A DNA stretch of 36,334 nucleotides, from positions 2,244 through 38,577 of the forward strand of contig JAHEAQ010000050.1 in assembly GCA_024642705.1 (NCBI GenBank), given 5' to 3'. A program made the position numbers and the translations under genes. Positions 17,346-26,019 of this stretch are shown one piece after another (the first letter of the stretch is position 1; every line of letters begins with the position of its first letter). The DNA comes from Bacteroidota bacterium (GTDB taxonomy: Bacteria > Bacteroidota > Bacteroidia > Chitinophagales > Saprospiraceae). The notes beneath the pieces were generated by a model. The model had not been told where the DNA came from and ran no database searches. It saw only the letters and a list, made by a program, of their open reading frames with translations.

Positions 17346-18500
17346 ATGGAACTCTATAAACAAAGGTCCCGGTGGAGAATACTTCTTGCAATTTTTGGAA
17401 TGATAATCGTAGTCATAACCTCTTTTTATTCGTATTATTTGGCAAAGAATGTTGCTGACAGAGAACTGAAAAGTGTAAAACTTTTGGGTATGGCAACAAC
17501 AGAAATAAACACCAACCTTGATTTGGAAGCTGATTTTAGATTGCCATTTGAAATTGTCGAAAATAATACTGTTCCATTGATTGTGGAGGATGAAAAAGGA
17601 GATTTGACAGGATATAATTATGGATCAAATGACAATGATCCTGATTTTTTAGAACGTCAAAAGGAAAAACTTTTAAAAAGAGGTGTTGTTCCAATCGAAG
17701 GGACTGGTTACGCCAAGTTCATATATTTTGAGAATTCTAAATTATACAATTCCATAAGATTTTATCCTTTGGTTCAGATTTCTCTTGTAGCCATATTTAT
17801 ACTATTTGGTTATATGGTCTTTTCCTCTTCTAGAAGAGAGGAGCAGAACAGAGTTTGGGCAGGAATGGCTAAGGAAACGGCGCACCAACTCGGAACGCCA
17901 ATAAGTGGTATTCTAGGCTGGATTGAACACTTGAAAATGGATGAGAATGTAACACCAACACAATTGGAAATTGTCGATGAATTAACACATGATGTAGAAA
18001 GATTGAATCTGGTTGCAGATCGATTTTCAAAAATTGGATCAACTCCCAAACTTGAAAAGGCAAATATTTTTGAATTATTGGATGAATGCAAAGTTTATAT
18101 GGAAAAAAGGGCTTCCAGAAAGGTTGTTTTTAGCTTTCCTGATCCTAAAAACACCATAGCTTTCGTAAATGTAAACAAACATCTTTTTGTATGGGTAATT
18201 GAAAATCTCATGAGAAATGCCTTGGATGCGATGGAAGAAAAGGGTGAAATTAAAGCTGTGGTCAACACTTTGAATAATAATGTTGTTATTGAATTAAGCG
18301 ATACTGGTAAAGGGATTCACGAATCAAAATTTAAAACAGTTTTCAGACCTGGATATTCAACAAAAAATCGAGGATGGGGCTTAGGTTTGTCTTTGGCAAA
18401 GCGAATAATTGAAGAGTATCATAATGGCAAAATTTACGTTAAAAACTCAAAAATAAATGAAGGGACAACATTTGGAATCAGCCTTCCTTTGGCAGATTAA
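17346..18500 (+). CDS. Sensor histidine kinase, two membrane helices
   Basis: 384 residues. Membrane helices at about 11-33 and 141-161 bracket a roughly 105-residue periplasmic sensor without a recognisable domain. The H-box is WAGMAKETAHQLGTPISG with phospho-acceptor His180. The ATPase domain has the N box ENLMRNALDAM, the G1 box DTGKGI and the G2 box GWGLGLSLAKRI. There is no receiver domain and no response regulator in the neighbourhood, so it is an orphan whose partner lies elsewhere. It starts one base after the DUF3089 stop, and its last 44 nt overlap the TonB receptor frame. Confidence 0.9.
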   Translation: MELYKQRSRWRILLAIFGMIIVVITSFYSYYLAKNVADRELKSVKLLGMATTEINTNLDLEADFRLPFEIVENNTVPLIVEDEKGDLTGYNYGSNDNDPDFLERQKEKLLKRGVVPIEGTGYAKFIYFENSKLYNSIRFYPLVQISLVAIFILFGYMVFSSSRREEQNRVWAGMAKETAHQLGTPISGILGWIEHLKMDENVTPTQLEIVDELTHDVERLNLVADRFSKIGSTPKLEKANIFELLDECKVYMEKRASRKVVFSFPDPKNTIAFVNVNKHLFVWVIENLMRNALDAMEEKGEIKAVVNTLNNNVVIELSDTGKGIHESKFKTVFRPGYSTKNRGWGLGLSLAKRIIEEYHNGKIYVKNSKINEGTTFGISLPLAD

Positions 18501-20907
18501 GATTCTATTTTTTTGTTTGGTCTCTAATTTTTGTTTTGCTCAAAAAACATTGATTGTTGTGGATAGTACCGGCGATGTTCTGCCAGGAGTAGAGTGTTTC
18601 AATAAGGATTATTCATTTGCAATGGTTAGCGATGTAAATGGTAAAATTGTAATTCCTGGAGAGTTTGGAAACGATACTGTTTCTCTTAAATATCTAGGCT
18701 TTGAAACGGTTTCTTTAAATCTGCAAGATCTTTCTGTTCTTGCCTATGTGGTTAAGATGAAGACTGGCCAAAAATTATTGGAAGAAATAATTATGATTGG
18801 CAGAAGTGATATAAGGGCCACAGAATTTCTTCAAAAAGTGGATGCGGTGAATAGCATCGATATTTCGAGTTCGAATTCACAAACCACTGTCGACGCATTA
18901 TCCCAACATGCGGATGTATATGTTCAAAAAAGCCAAATGGGTGGAGGCAGTCCAGTTATCCGAGGATTCGAAGCCAACAAAGTATTGTTGGTAGTAGATG
19001 GTATTAGAATGAATAACGCCATTTACCGAAATGGCCATTTGCAAAATTCGATTACTATTGACCAGGCAATTCTTGATCAAATGGAGGTGATTTATGGAGC
19101 TTCATCACTTATGTATGGTTCAGATGCACTTGGAGGAGTGATTCACTTTCGAACCAAGGATCCAGTATTGAAGCTTAGTAATTATGAAAAATCAAGGGTT
19201 TTTGGAAATTATTATATGCGATATTCTACTGCAAATAAGGAAAAGTCTGGACATTTTGATATTAATTTTGGAAAACGAAGCTGGGCAAGTCTTACAAGTA
19301 TTTCTTTTTCAGATTTTGGGGATCAAAGAATGGGGTCAAGAAGAACTAAAGAATACCCTGATTTTGGAAAGCGCAGTACTTACCAATCAAGAATTGGTCA
19401 GGAAGATGTTATCCTAAACAATGAAAATCCAAATATTCAGATAGGTACTTCATACAACCAATTCGATTTGCTTCAAAAAGTGAAATTTCAGATCAACCCA
19501 AATATGAATTTGACAGCCAACATTCAATTTTCAAAATCAAGTGATATCCCGCGATACGATCAATTGATATTAAAGGATAATAGCATTTTTCAATTTGGGG
19601 AATGGAATTATGGACCCCAACAAAGAGCACTATTCAGTCTGAAATACAAGTGGACTGAAAATTTAAAGTTCATGGATGAAATCGTGGTAATAGCTTCTCG
19701 ACAAGATATTATAGAGTCAAGAATCGAAAGACAATTTGGATCAGATATTCGAATTAAGGGAAAAGAAAATGTGGGTGTAAATAGCCTTACATTGGATCTG
19801 CACAAAAAGATAATTAGAAATCACACACATCTGTACTATTATGGTTTTGATCTCAATCACAATGATGTTCAATCCGCTATACAAAATGAGAATATATTAA
19901 CAGGAGCAATTGACAATATGCAATTTACCCGATATCCAAGTGGGGGGTCAACAATGGATTTACTTGGAGGTTATTTTCAATATGTCAATCAAGCTGCAGA
20001 TACGTCGATTGTCTTGCATACTGGGGTTAGGTATTCTTATTTTAATACTTTTGTAAAATATTCTCAAAGTGATCCAATCCAATGGCCGGATTACTTTTAT
20101 GATGGAGTGCAATCTACAAATGACGCATTAACTTGGTCAGCTGGTTTGAATTGGAGAGCGAGTAAAAAACTAACAATCAGAATGCTCACTTCGACGGCAT
20201 TTAGAGCTCCAAATGTGGATGATATTGGTAAATTTAGGATTAACAACAATGATGTTAGTGTGCCTAATACTACTTTAGGAGCTGAAAAATCAATTAATGG
20301 AGAATTAGATATTAGCAAAAAGCTTGGTAAAAACATTTTAATATCTGCGAGCACTTTTTATACTCGGCTTACAAATGCAATTATAAGAAGAGATTATTTC
20401 TTGCCTGATGGAAGGACGAGTTTTACAGATGGAAATAGGACTTACAATGTGCAATCTAATATAAACGCAGGAAAGGCCGAAATTTATGGAGTTTCTGGTA
20501 ATATAAAGATGAACATTATGAGAAATCTTAGGTTGCTGTCGTCATTAAGTTATTTGAAAGGAAATGTTGTTGATGAAAAAAAATTGCCTCTTGACCATAT
20601 TCCACCTTTGTATGGTAAAACCCAATTGAAATTCAATCATAAAAAATGGGATTTTACCTTTTTAAGTCTTTACAATGCTTCGAAACCACTAGACCTATAT
20701 GGAGGAAGTGCTGATAATCCTGAGTACGCAACTCCTGAAGGCGCTTTGGGCTGGGCAGTTTTCAATATTTATGCTGATTACACTTTCAAATCTTTTACTT
20801 TCCAATTTGGTATTGAAAACATATTTGATAAGCATTATAGAACATTCTCTTCTGGTGTGAGTTCACCAGGAATAAATGGAATTTTTGCAGTAAGAGGAAA
20901 ATTTTAG
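18457..20907 (+). CDS. TonB-dependent outer-membrane receptor
   Basis: 816 residues. A signal peptide (KILFFCLVSNFCFAQ, cleavage at about residue 29) is preceded by a short charged extension, because the chosen ATG lies inside the kinase gene. A carboxypeptidase-like beta-sandwich (about 30-110) comes first. The plug (about 120-220) has GGGSPVIRGFEANKVLLVVD and GASSLMYGSDALGGVIHF, and the 22-stranded barrel ends in IFAVRGKF. It should import a siderophore, heme, cobalamin or similar large ligand using TonB-ExbBD energy; the substrate is not identifiable. No SusD partner follows. Starts inside the overlap other than ATG 18457 are non-ATG. Confidence 0.9.
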   Translation: MKGQHLESAFLWQIKILFFCLVSNFCFAQKTLIVVDSTGDVLPGVECFNKDYSFAMVSDVNGKIVIPGEFGNDTVSLKYLGFETVSLNLQDLSVLAYVVKMKTGQKLLEEIIMIGRSDIRATEFLQKVDAVNSIDISSSNSQTTVDALSQHADVYVQKSQMGGGSPVIRGFEANKVLLVVDGIRMNNAIYRNGHLQNSITIDQAILDQMEVIYGASSLMYGSDALGGVIHFRTKDPVLKLSNYEKSRVFGNYYMRYSTANKEKSGHFDINFGKRSWASLTSISFSDFGDQRMGSRRTKEYPDFGKRSTYQSRIGQEDVILNNENPNIQIGTSYNQFDLLQKVKFQINPNMNLTANIQFSKSSDIPRYDQLILKDNSIFQFGEWNYGPQQRALFSLKYKWTENLKFMDEIVVIASRQDIIESRIERQFGSDIRIKGKENVGVNSLTLDLHKKIIRNHTHLYYYGFDLNHNDVQSAIQNENILTGAIDNMQFTRYPSGGSTMDLLGGYFQYVNQAADTSIVLHTGVRYSYFNTFVKYSQSDPIQWPDYFYDGVQSTNDALTWSAGLNWRASKKLTIRMLTSTAFRAPNVDDIGKFRINNNDVSVPNTTLGAEKSINGELDISKKLGKNILISASTFYTRLTNAIIRRDYFLPDGRTSFTDGNRTYNVQSNINAGKAEIYGVSGNIKMNIMRNLRLLSSLSYLKGNVVDEKKLPLDHIPPLYGKTQLKFNHKKWDFTFLSLYNASKPLDLYGGSADNPEYATPEGALGWAVFNIYADYTFKSFTFQFGIENIFDKHYRTFSSGVSSPGINGIFAVRGKF

Positions 20908-21048
20908 TAAATGTTTTCATTAAATAAGCGGAGTACAGCTATGGCATTTTATATTAAAGGGATAAAAACATAATTTGTTATAATCAATCAAATAAAATTT
21001 TATATTCCTATAATGTCTTTAAATGCATAAAATATATTTGTTAAAGTG

Positions 21049-21079
21049 TTTGCTTATAAAATATAATATTGTATAATTG
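21049..21079 (+). promoter_or_regulatory. Promoter of the candidate small RNA
   Basis: TTTG (21049-21052), exactly 19 nt, then TATAATTG (21072-21079). This matches the Bacteroidota TTTG-N19-TAnnTTTG promoter with one mismatch. No gene start lies within 200 nt downstream on this strand, but a terminator does. Confidence 0.6.
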
Positions 21080-21084
21080 CACAA

Positions 21085-21178
21085 ATTTAGGATGCCATTC
21101 AATAAAAGAGAAAATCCTAAAGAAATTATTAAGTTCATAAGCCATAAGAGATGACCTATAATCATCTCTTTTTTTTTG
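21085..21178 (+). ncRNA. Candidate small RNA, about 94 nt
   Basis: This interval is bounded by a good promoter and a strong intrinsic terminator and has no reading frame of note. It begins with a hairpin, TTTAGGA (21086-21092) with TCCTAAA (21115-21121), enclosing a 22-nt purine-rich loop. An unpaired AU-rich linker follows, then the terminator stem. The layout of a 5' hairpin, a single-stranded middle and a terminator is that of a trans-acting sRNA. It does not look like 6S, SRP or RNase P RNA. The TonB receptor gene ends 177 nt upstream, so a processed 3' UTR product is a less likely alternative. Confidence 0.5.
21146..21177 (+). terminator. Intrinsic terminator of the candidate sRNA
   Basis: AAGAGATGA (21146-21154) pairs perfectly with TCATCTCTT (21162-21170) across a 7-nt loop and is followed by seven T. 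It could also close transcripts reading through from the TonB receptor gene. Confidence 0.8.
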
Positions 21179-21281
21179 AAAGAAAATCAAAGCGGAAAGG
21201 TTTCAGAAATCAAAAAAGTTGATCCAAATTTGTCAGTAACAAATTGAATTCCATGTTAAAAAAGTTCTTAATTCAAAACTT

Positions 21282-22142
21282 TTAGAACTTAAATCCTAAT
21301 GAGAATTGCATTGAAAAATTAGTATCTCTATCATCTCTTAAGATATAAGTGCCATTGTCCAAACTTCTATAAGAAACATCCATTTTTTGTCTAGTGACAT
21401 CTAGCAATCCATAATTGGCTCTAAAACCAGCAAAGAAGCTTTTGTTAATATAATATTGAAGACCTCCTGAAATTCCAAGGTCAAAAATATTATATAATCC
21501 ACCATTTTTAGTAATAAATTGATAATAAGCACCAGCAACTTGTGGCATCACAATTCTTGTGTCGTCAACGATAACAGTGACAACCTCACCAAATCCTTTT
21601 CCTCGAGTTGCCTTATCGGTAAAATAATTGTAATCAAGAGATTGTATAAAAGAGTATTTTAATTCATCACTTTGATCATTGAATTCGATTCTTCCTGCCG
21701 CTGTAGGATTGATTAAGAAGGCAATATATGGTCCACCAAACAATTCAAGTTTTTTGAAAGGAAAAATATAAGCATGGAATGGGACATTAATATAAGAGTT
21801 ACTAATGTCCAGATATCTTTTAGCATATCCCGTTTTTGCTACATTTTCGTTTCCAATACCAAAAATATAATAAGAGTCACCCACTATTGAATCTTTAGAT
21901 CCAATTGCAGTATATGCAATTTCGGTTTTAAAACCTGCGATATCATTCAATTTGTATGCAAATGTCATCCCGAAATGGATTCCATTATTCAGAGATTTTC
22001 CTTCCAACATACCTTCTTCAGAAGGCCCAATAAATTTGGAGTAATTAAGACCAGCTCTTATCCCAAGATTATATCGCTGCGCTTGAATATTGGTATTAAT
22101 TAAAAAACCAATGGCAAGAATTAGAACAACTTTAAACTTCAT
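21282..22142 (-). CDS. PorT-family outer-membrane beta-barrel protein
   Basis: 286 residues. The signal peptide FKVVLILAIGFLINTNIQAQ is cleaved at about residue 22. The mature protein begins YNLGIRAGLNYSKF, the standard opening of PorT/outer-membrane protein beta-barrel domain proteins in Bacteroidota, and ends in NFSMQFSLGFKF with the C-terminal Phe. Between them are alternating strands typical of an 8-10 stranded barrel, for example GGLQYYINKSFFAGFRANYG. Nothing indicates a ligand. It has its own promoter at 22162-22192 and is transcribed towards the sRNA unit. Confidence 0.8.
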   Translation of the reverse strand: MKFKVVLILAIGFLINTNIQAQRYNLGIRAGLNYSKFIGPSEEGMLEGKSLNNGIHFGMTFAYKLNDIAGFKTEIAYTAIGSKDSIVGDSYYIFGIGNENVAKTGYAKRYLDISNSYINVPFHAYIFPFKKLELFGGPYIAFLINPTAAGRIEFNDQSDELKYSFIQSLDYNYFTDKATRGKGFGEVVTVIVDDTRIVMPQVAGAYYQFITKNGGLYNIFDLGISGGLQYYINKSFFAGFRANYGLLDVTRQKMDVSYRSLDNGTYILRDDRDTNFSMQFSLGFKF

Positions 22143-22161
22143 TTTTTTTATTTTCAGGGCA

Positions 22162-22200
22162 CAAAGATATTGATTTAAGTATTAACCTCAATATTTGAGG
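22162..22200 (-). promoter_or_regulatory. Promoter of the PorT gene with overlapping palindrome
   Basis: On the minus strand TATCTTTG (22162-22169) is an exact -7 box, and ATTG (22189-22192) lies 19 nt upstream as the -33 box. A perfect 6-bp palindrome, CCTCAA-TAT-TTGAGG (22186-22200), covers the -33 element, the position expected for an operator. Confidence 0.5.
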
Positions 22201-22343
22201 CTTATATTTAACCAAGTTGTTTGTTTTGTTTAAATATGAACGTATAAGAAGCAAAAAATATACTTTTGAATGACAAGAAAGTATGATATTTAGCATTGAA
22301 AGCTTAGGCCTATTTGTCCGAAATAAATATATTATTGAAATAA

Positions 22344-22377
22344 TTTGATTTTTATTAAACCTAATGCAATATTTTTG
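22344..22377 (+). promoter_or_regulatory. Promoter of the alpha/beta hydrolase gene
   Basis: TATTTTTG (22370-22377) matches the -7 consensus exactly. TTTG (22344-22347) stands 22 nt upstream, at the long end of accepted spacing. The predicted leader is about 50 nt. Confidence 0.4.
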
Positions 22378-22434
22378 CGTCTATAAGCTATTAGTATATG
22401 AACATTAAATAAAATTTCATTTGCTTCAAATACG

Positions 22435-23262
22435 ATGAGCGCAGTTAAGTTAAAGAGTTTAGTTTATATTATTTTTTCAACAATCGGGTTTTATTCCATA
22501 TTTGTGAGTTTCTTCTATACAGTACAAAAAAAATTAATTTTTAGGCCTGAACCATTGGCCCAGGAATACGAATTTAAATTTGATATTCCCCATGATGAGT
22601 TTGATTTGTGCCATCAGAATGGAGAAAAAATAAATTGTCTTTATTTTCCTTCTGAAGAAAAAAAAGCATTGATTATCTATTTCCATGGCAATTCAAAAAA
22701 TTTGCAATATTGGGGTAAATTTCTTCCTGATGTTGTAAAAAGGGGTTTTGATATCGTCGCTATAGATTATCGGGGATATGGTAAAAGTGACGGAGATGCT
22801 AGTGAAGAGAACATGTATGAGGATGCTCGTTTAATTTACAAATGGGCGAAGGATAATAATCCAGACATAGAAGTAATTTTGTGGGGACGTTCTTTGGGGA
22901 CTGCAGTAGCTTCACATTTATCAATTGATAACAAAGCAGAAAAATTAATTTTGGAAACGCCTTTTTATAGTATTCCTGAATTGGTAAAAACTAAGTTTCC
23001 ATTCTTACTTGTTCCTGTGGATTTAAAATACAAATTTCCAAACAATACAAATATTGCAAACAATGAGATGAAAACTTATATTATTCAAGGTACAAAGGAT
23101 AATATAGTTCCATTAAAATCTGCAGAAAAATTAAAAAGTATTCTGGAAACAGACGACCATTTTTTTATAATTAAAGGTGCTGGACATAAAAATCTTCATA
23201 AATTCAATGATTACCATTCCGTTTTAGATGAAATTCTTAAATCACATGAATCCACGCCTTAA
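22435..23262 (+). CDS. Membrane-anchored alpha/beta hydrolase
   Basis: 275 residues of the BAAT/bem46-like (DUF1749/YqiA-type) hydrolase group. A single N-terminal membrane helix (about 8-30) is followed by KLIFRPEPLAQEY, the usual bem46 lead-in. The core has the oxyanion-loop motif IYFHGNSKN (about 81-89), DYRGYGKSDG (111-120), the nucleophile Ser153 in WGRSLGTAVA, an acid in QGTKDNIVP and the catalytic His in GAGHKNLH. Substrates of this group are poorly known; esterase or thioesterase activity is likely. It stands alone between two long spacers. Confidence 0.87.
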   Translation: MSAVKLKSLVYIIFSTIGFYSIFVSFFYTVQKKLIFRPEPLAQEYEFKFDIPHDEFDLCHQNGEKINCLYFPSEEKKALIIYFHGNSKNLQYWGKFLPDVVKRGFDIVAIDYRGYGKSDGDASEENMYEDARLIYKWAKDNNPDIEVILWGRSLGTAVASHLSIDNKAEKLILETPFYSIPELVKTKFPFLLVPVDLKYKFPNNTNIANNEMKTYIIQGTKDNIVPLKSAEKLKSILETDDHFFIIKGAGHKNLHKFNDYHSVLDEILKSHESTP

Positions 23263-23471
23263 GCATAATTCTATTTTAAATTATTCTTAGCTTTTGAATT
23301 TTAACGACTGCTTGTTTAGTATTTTTAAATGCTATCGAACTTTATAGATAACAAATTTCAATCGAAATTCTATTTATATTTGATTATTAAACCTATCAAT
23401 TTTCTATTCGAAATTCATAATAGTGTCCTTCATATTACCATTTATATTGCCCACAATACTAAATTTGTAAT

Positions 23472-23993
23472 ATGATGAAAAATCTTTGCAAAGAAAATTT
23501 AAATGAAATTAGCGCATTGCTAAAAGTTTTAAGCTTTGATCAATATACGCAGCAATCGAAATTGCTCAGCGGATCTTCTATTGGACAGCATGTTAGACAT
23601 ATTTTGGAGTTTTATACTTGCTTACTGAAAGGGGCAAATCAAGGAAAAGTAAACTATGACTTAAGAGAGCGGGATTTTAACATTGAAAATGTTACTACTA
23701 AAGCAATTTCTTGTATTGACCAAATTTTAGCTGGTTTGGACCGTCTTGAAAACATTGGAGATTTCATTTTAGAAGGCAATTTTACTAAGGATATAAATAG
23801 AAGAAGTAATATAAAAACCTCACTTGAAAGAGAGTTGGCTTACTGTCTTGAACACAGTATCCATCATCAAGCATTGATAAAAATCGCTTTAATAGATCAA
23901 AATTCCGAACAAATGATCAATGAGAGTTTTGGTGTTGCTCCAGCGACAATAAGACATAAAGAGGCCATATTTACGTCGGAAAGAGTACATTAG
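23472..23993 (+). CDS. DinB/YfiT-like metal-dependent protein
   Basis: 173 residues forming the DinB four-helix bundle. The three metal-ligand histidines are expected in SIGQHVRHILEFY (helix 2) and LEHSIHHQALI (helix 3), and both motifs are present. Family members include bacillithiol transferases and other thiol transferases, but most Bacteroidota copies have no known role. A TAAATTTG -7 box at 23460-23467 lies only about 5 nt before the ATG, so the transcript may be leaderless or nearly so. An alternative ATG at 23475 would remove one residue. Confidence 0.78.
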   Translation: MMKNLCKENLNEISALLKVLSFDQYTQQSKLLSGSSIGQHVRHILEFYTCLLKGANQGKVNYDLRERDFNIENVTTKAISCIDQILAGLDRLENIGDFILEGNFTKDINRRSNIKTSLERELAYCLEHSIHHQALIKIALIDQNSEQMINESFGVAPATIRHKEAIFTSERVH

Positions 23994-24063
23994 TGCTTTT
24001 GCAATTATTAATTTTTGAGTCATTTAAAATCATTATTTCATAATTTCCAAATCCATTTTTAAA

Positions 24064-24792
24064 ATGTGCACAGTAACTTTTATTCCTCTAAAGAATGGGT
24101 TTGTATTAACTTCAAGCAGAGACGAACAAAATTTTAGACCTACACAAAAACCACAAATTTATACTTATAAGGAATGTCCAATATTATATCCAAAAGATGA
24201 AATCGCCAATGGAACTTGGATAGCTGTTAGCGAAAAAAAGAAAATTGCTTGTTTATTAAATGGTGGAATTATGCCTCATGTAAGAAAAGATTCCTATGCA
24301 AAAAGCAGAGGAATCATCCTTTTGGATAGTTTTGTTGCTAAGTCGCACTCGGATTTCATGGAAAATGTTAACCTTGAAAATATTGAACCCTTTACATTAT
24401 TGTTAATTGATTATGAAGCGGACTTAAATTTCCTGCAATTGATTTGGGACGGCACGAATAAACACATCGAAAAAATAGAAAATAGCAAAAATAGAATTTG
24501 GTCCTCAGTCACACTTTATTCAGAAACCGATCGAACAATTCGAATAAGCTGGTTTGACCAATGGATAGACGAGCATAAAACCATTGAAGGCAAAAACATT
24601 TTAAATTTCCATTCTGAAAAACACACGGAAGATGCTGTGAATAATATACTGATGAATAGAGAAAATTTTCTTCAGACCGTAAGTATAACCCAAATCAAAG
24701 TGAAAGAAAATACGGAGACTTTTGATTATTATGACCTTATGGATGAAAGTATAACAAAACTCAATTTACAAGATCAATTTACTTTGAAATAA
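24064..24792 (+). CDS. NRDE/TANGO2-family protein
   Basis: 242 residues. It starts MCTVTFIPLKNGFVLTSSRDE, the diagnostic start of the NRDE family (here SRDE), with the N-terminal Cys2 that may become an Ntn-hydrolase-type nucleophile once Met is removed. TANGO2 homologues have been linked to heme trafficking and lipid metabolism, but bacterial functions are not settled. The rest shows the family's NGTWIAVSEK and CLLNGGI segments. It is transcribed towards the VOC-bicupin gene, 117 nt ahead, and may or may not be part of that unit. Confidence 0.83.
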   Translation: MCTVTFIPLKNGFVLTSSRDEQNFRPTQKPQIYTYKECPILYPKDEIANGTWIAVSEKKKIACLLNGGIMPHVRKDSYAKSRGIILLDSFVAKSHSDFMENVNLENIEPFTLLLIDYEADLNFLQLIWDGTNKHIEKIENSKNRIWSSVTLYSETDRTIRISWFDQWIDEHKTIEGKNILNFHSEKHTEDAVNNILMNRENFLQTVSITQIKVKENTETFDYYDLMDESITKLNLQDQFTLK

Positions 24793-24909
24793 ATCATTTT
24801 CAACCGCTTTCAGCTCTATTGACAATATGGAATGGATATTATCAAAAAGCATTTGCATAGAATTATTATCTTTCAGATCTTTTGAAATTATTTTTAGATT
24901 TTGCAAACG

Positions 24910-26019
24910 ATGATGATTCAAAATACCAATGAAAGCCAAGCTCAGCTTGTTCAGCATAGTGCAAACTTAAATGACGATATTGATTTTTTCTCAAATTTGG
25001 GTTTCAGATTGGATCAAATTTATCCAGCTGATAATCCTACCACCGCAATTTTGTCTGGTCATGCAATCACCATCCGTTTGGATAAATCCATCCTTTCTAG
25101 TCCTGGAACAATTCATATTTTGACTGATTTTCCTGAAAAATTAGTATCAAATGGAATTGAACTGATAGCACCAAATGGAACAATTTGCAAAATTCTACCA
25201 AAAACATATCAATTAAAAACTCCACCAACGCTACATAAATTTGAAGTCCGTCAATTGCTAAATAACGATCCTTGGATTATTGGAAGAGCTGGAATGCATT
25301 ATCGAGACCTGATTCCTGATAGATTAGGTGGGAGTATCATAGCTTCTCATATTAATATTCCTGAAGGGGGATTAGTCCCCGATATGGTTCATTATCACAC
25401 CATTGGATTTCAATTGATCTATTGTTATAAAGGTTGGGTGAAATTGGTTTACGAAGATCAAGGTCCTCCGTTTATTCTAAATGCTGGTGATTGTGTAACA
25501 CAACCTCCGGAAATCAGACATAGAGTATTAGAGTCATCAGATAATTTAGAAGTTATCGAGGTTGGAGTTCCTGCTGAACATATGACCACGATAGATCATA
25601 ATATGGAACTGCCAAATGGAATTATTAATCCTCAGCGCAAATTTCAAGGGCAAACATTCTGTCACCATAAAGTTATCGAAGCAGCATGGCAAACTTCAAG
25701 ACTGGAAAATTTTGAACAGAGGAATACGGGAATTGACGTCTCTACGAATGGAATAGCCTCCGTAGTGGTTTGCCGCACTGTTAATCATAGAAATATCAGT
25801 CAATGGACCAGTCATGATTGTGATATATTATTCACATTTGTTTTGGAAGGTGAAATGGAATTAAGTGCTTCGGGATATAATAATTATAAACTTCAAAAAA
25901 GAGATTCATTTGTCATTCCTCCAGAATTGAAATATCGAATATCGAATGTTTCTGAGGACCTAGAATTATTAGAGGTTTCATTGCCTGGCAAGTTTTCAAC
26001 AAAGAAATATAATGAGTAA
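24910..26019 (+). CDS. VOC-bicupin fusion protein
   Basis: About 369 residues from ATG 24910 (an in-frame TTG at 24901 would add three). The first 90 residues resemble a glyoxalase/VOC half-domain (DDIDFFSNLGFRLDQIY, then SGHAITIRL). Two cupin domains follow. The first (about 130-225) has metal-ligand candidates in MVHYHTIGFQ and IRHRV, with Gln where the usual cupin motif has Glu. The second (about 270-365) has SHDCDILF and PPELKYRIS and lacks the last His, so it is probably non-metallated. The protein may be a dioxygenase, isomerase or sensor; the substrate is unknown. It overlaps the transporter gene by 8 nt. Confidence 0.65.
   Translation: MMIQNTNESQAQLVQHSANLNDDIDFFSNLGFRLDQIYPADNPTTAILSGHAITIRLDKSILSSPGTIHILTDFPEKLVSNGIELIAPNGTICKILPKTYQLKTPPTLHKFEVRQLLNNDPWIIGRAGMHYRDLIPDRLGGSIIASHINIPEGGLVPDMVHYHTIGFQLIYCYKGWVKLVYEDQGPPFILNAGDCVTQPPEIRHRVLESSDNLEVIEVGVPAEHMTTIDHNMELPNGIINPQRKFQGQTFCHHKVIEAAWQTSRLENFEQRNTGIDVSTNGIASVVVCRTVNHRNISQWTSHDCDILFTFVLEGEMELSASGYNNYKLQKRDSFVIPPELKYRISNVSEDLELLEVSLPGKFSTKKYNE

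Noticed and set aside
23363-23417. Repeated TCGAAATTC in the spacer before the DinB gene
   Set aside because: Two short AT-rich copies in AT-rich DNA; no regular spacing and no promoter association.
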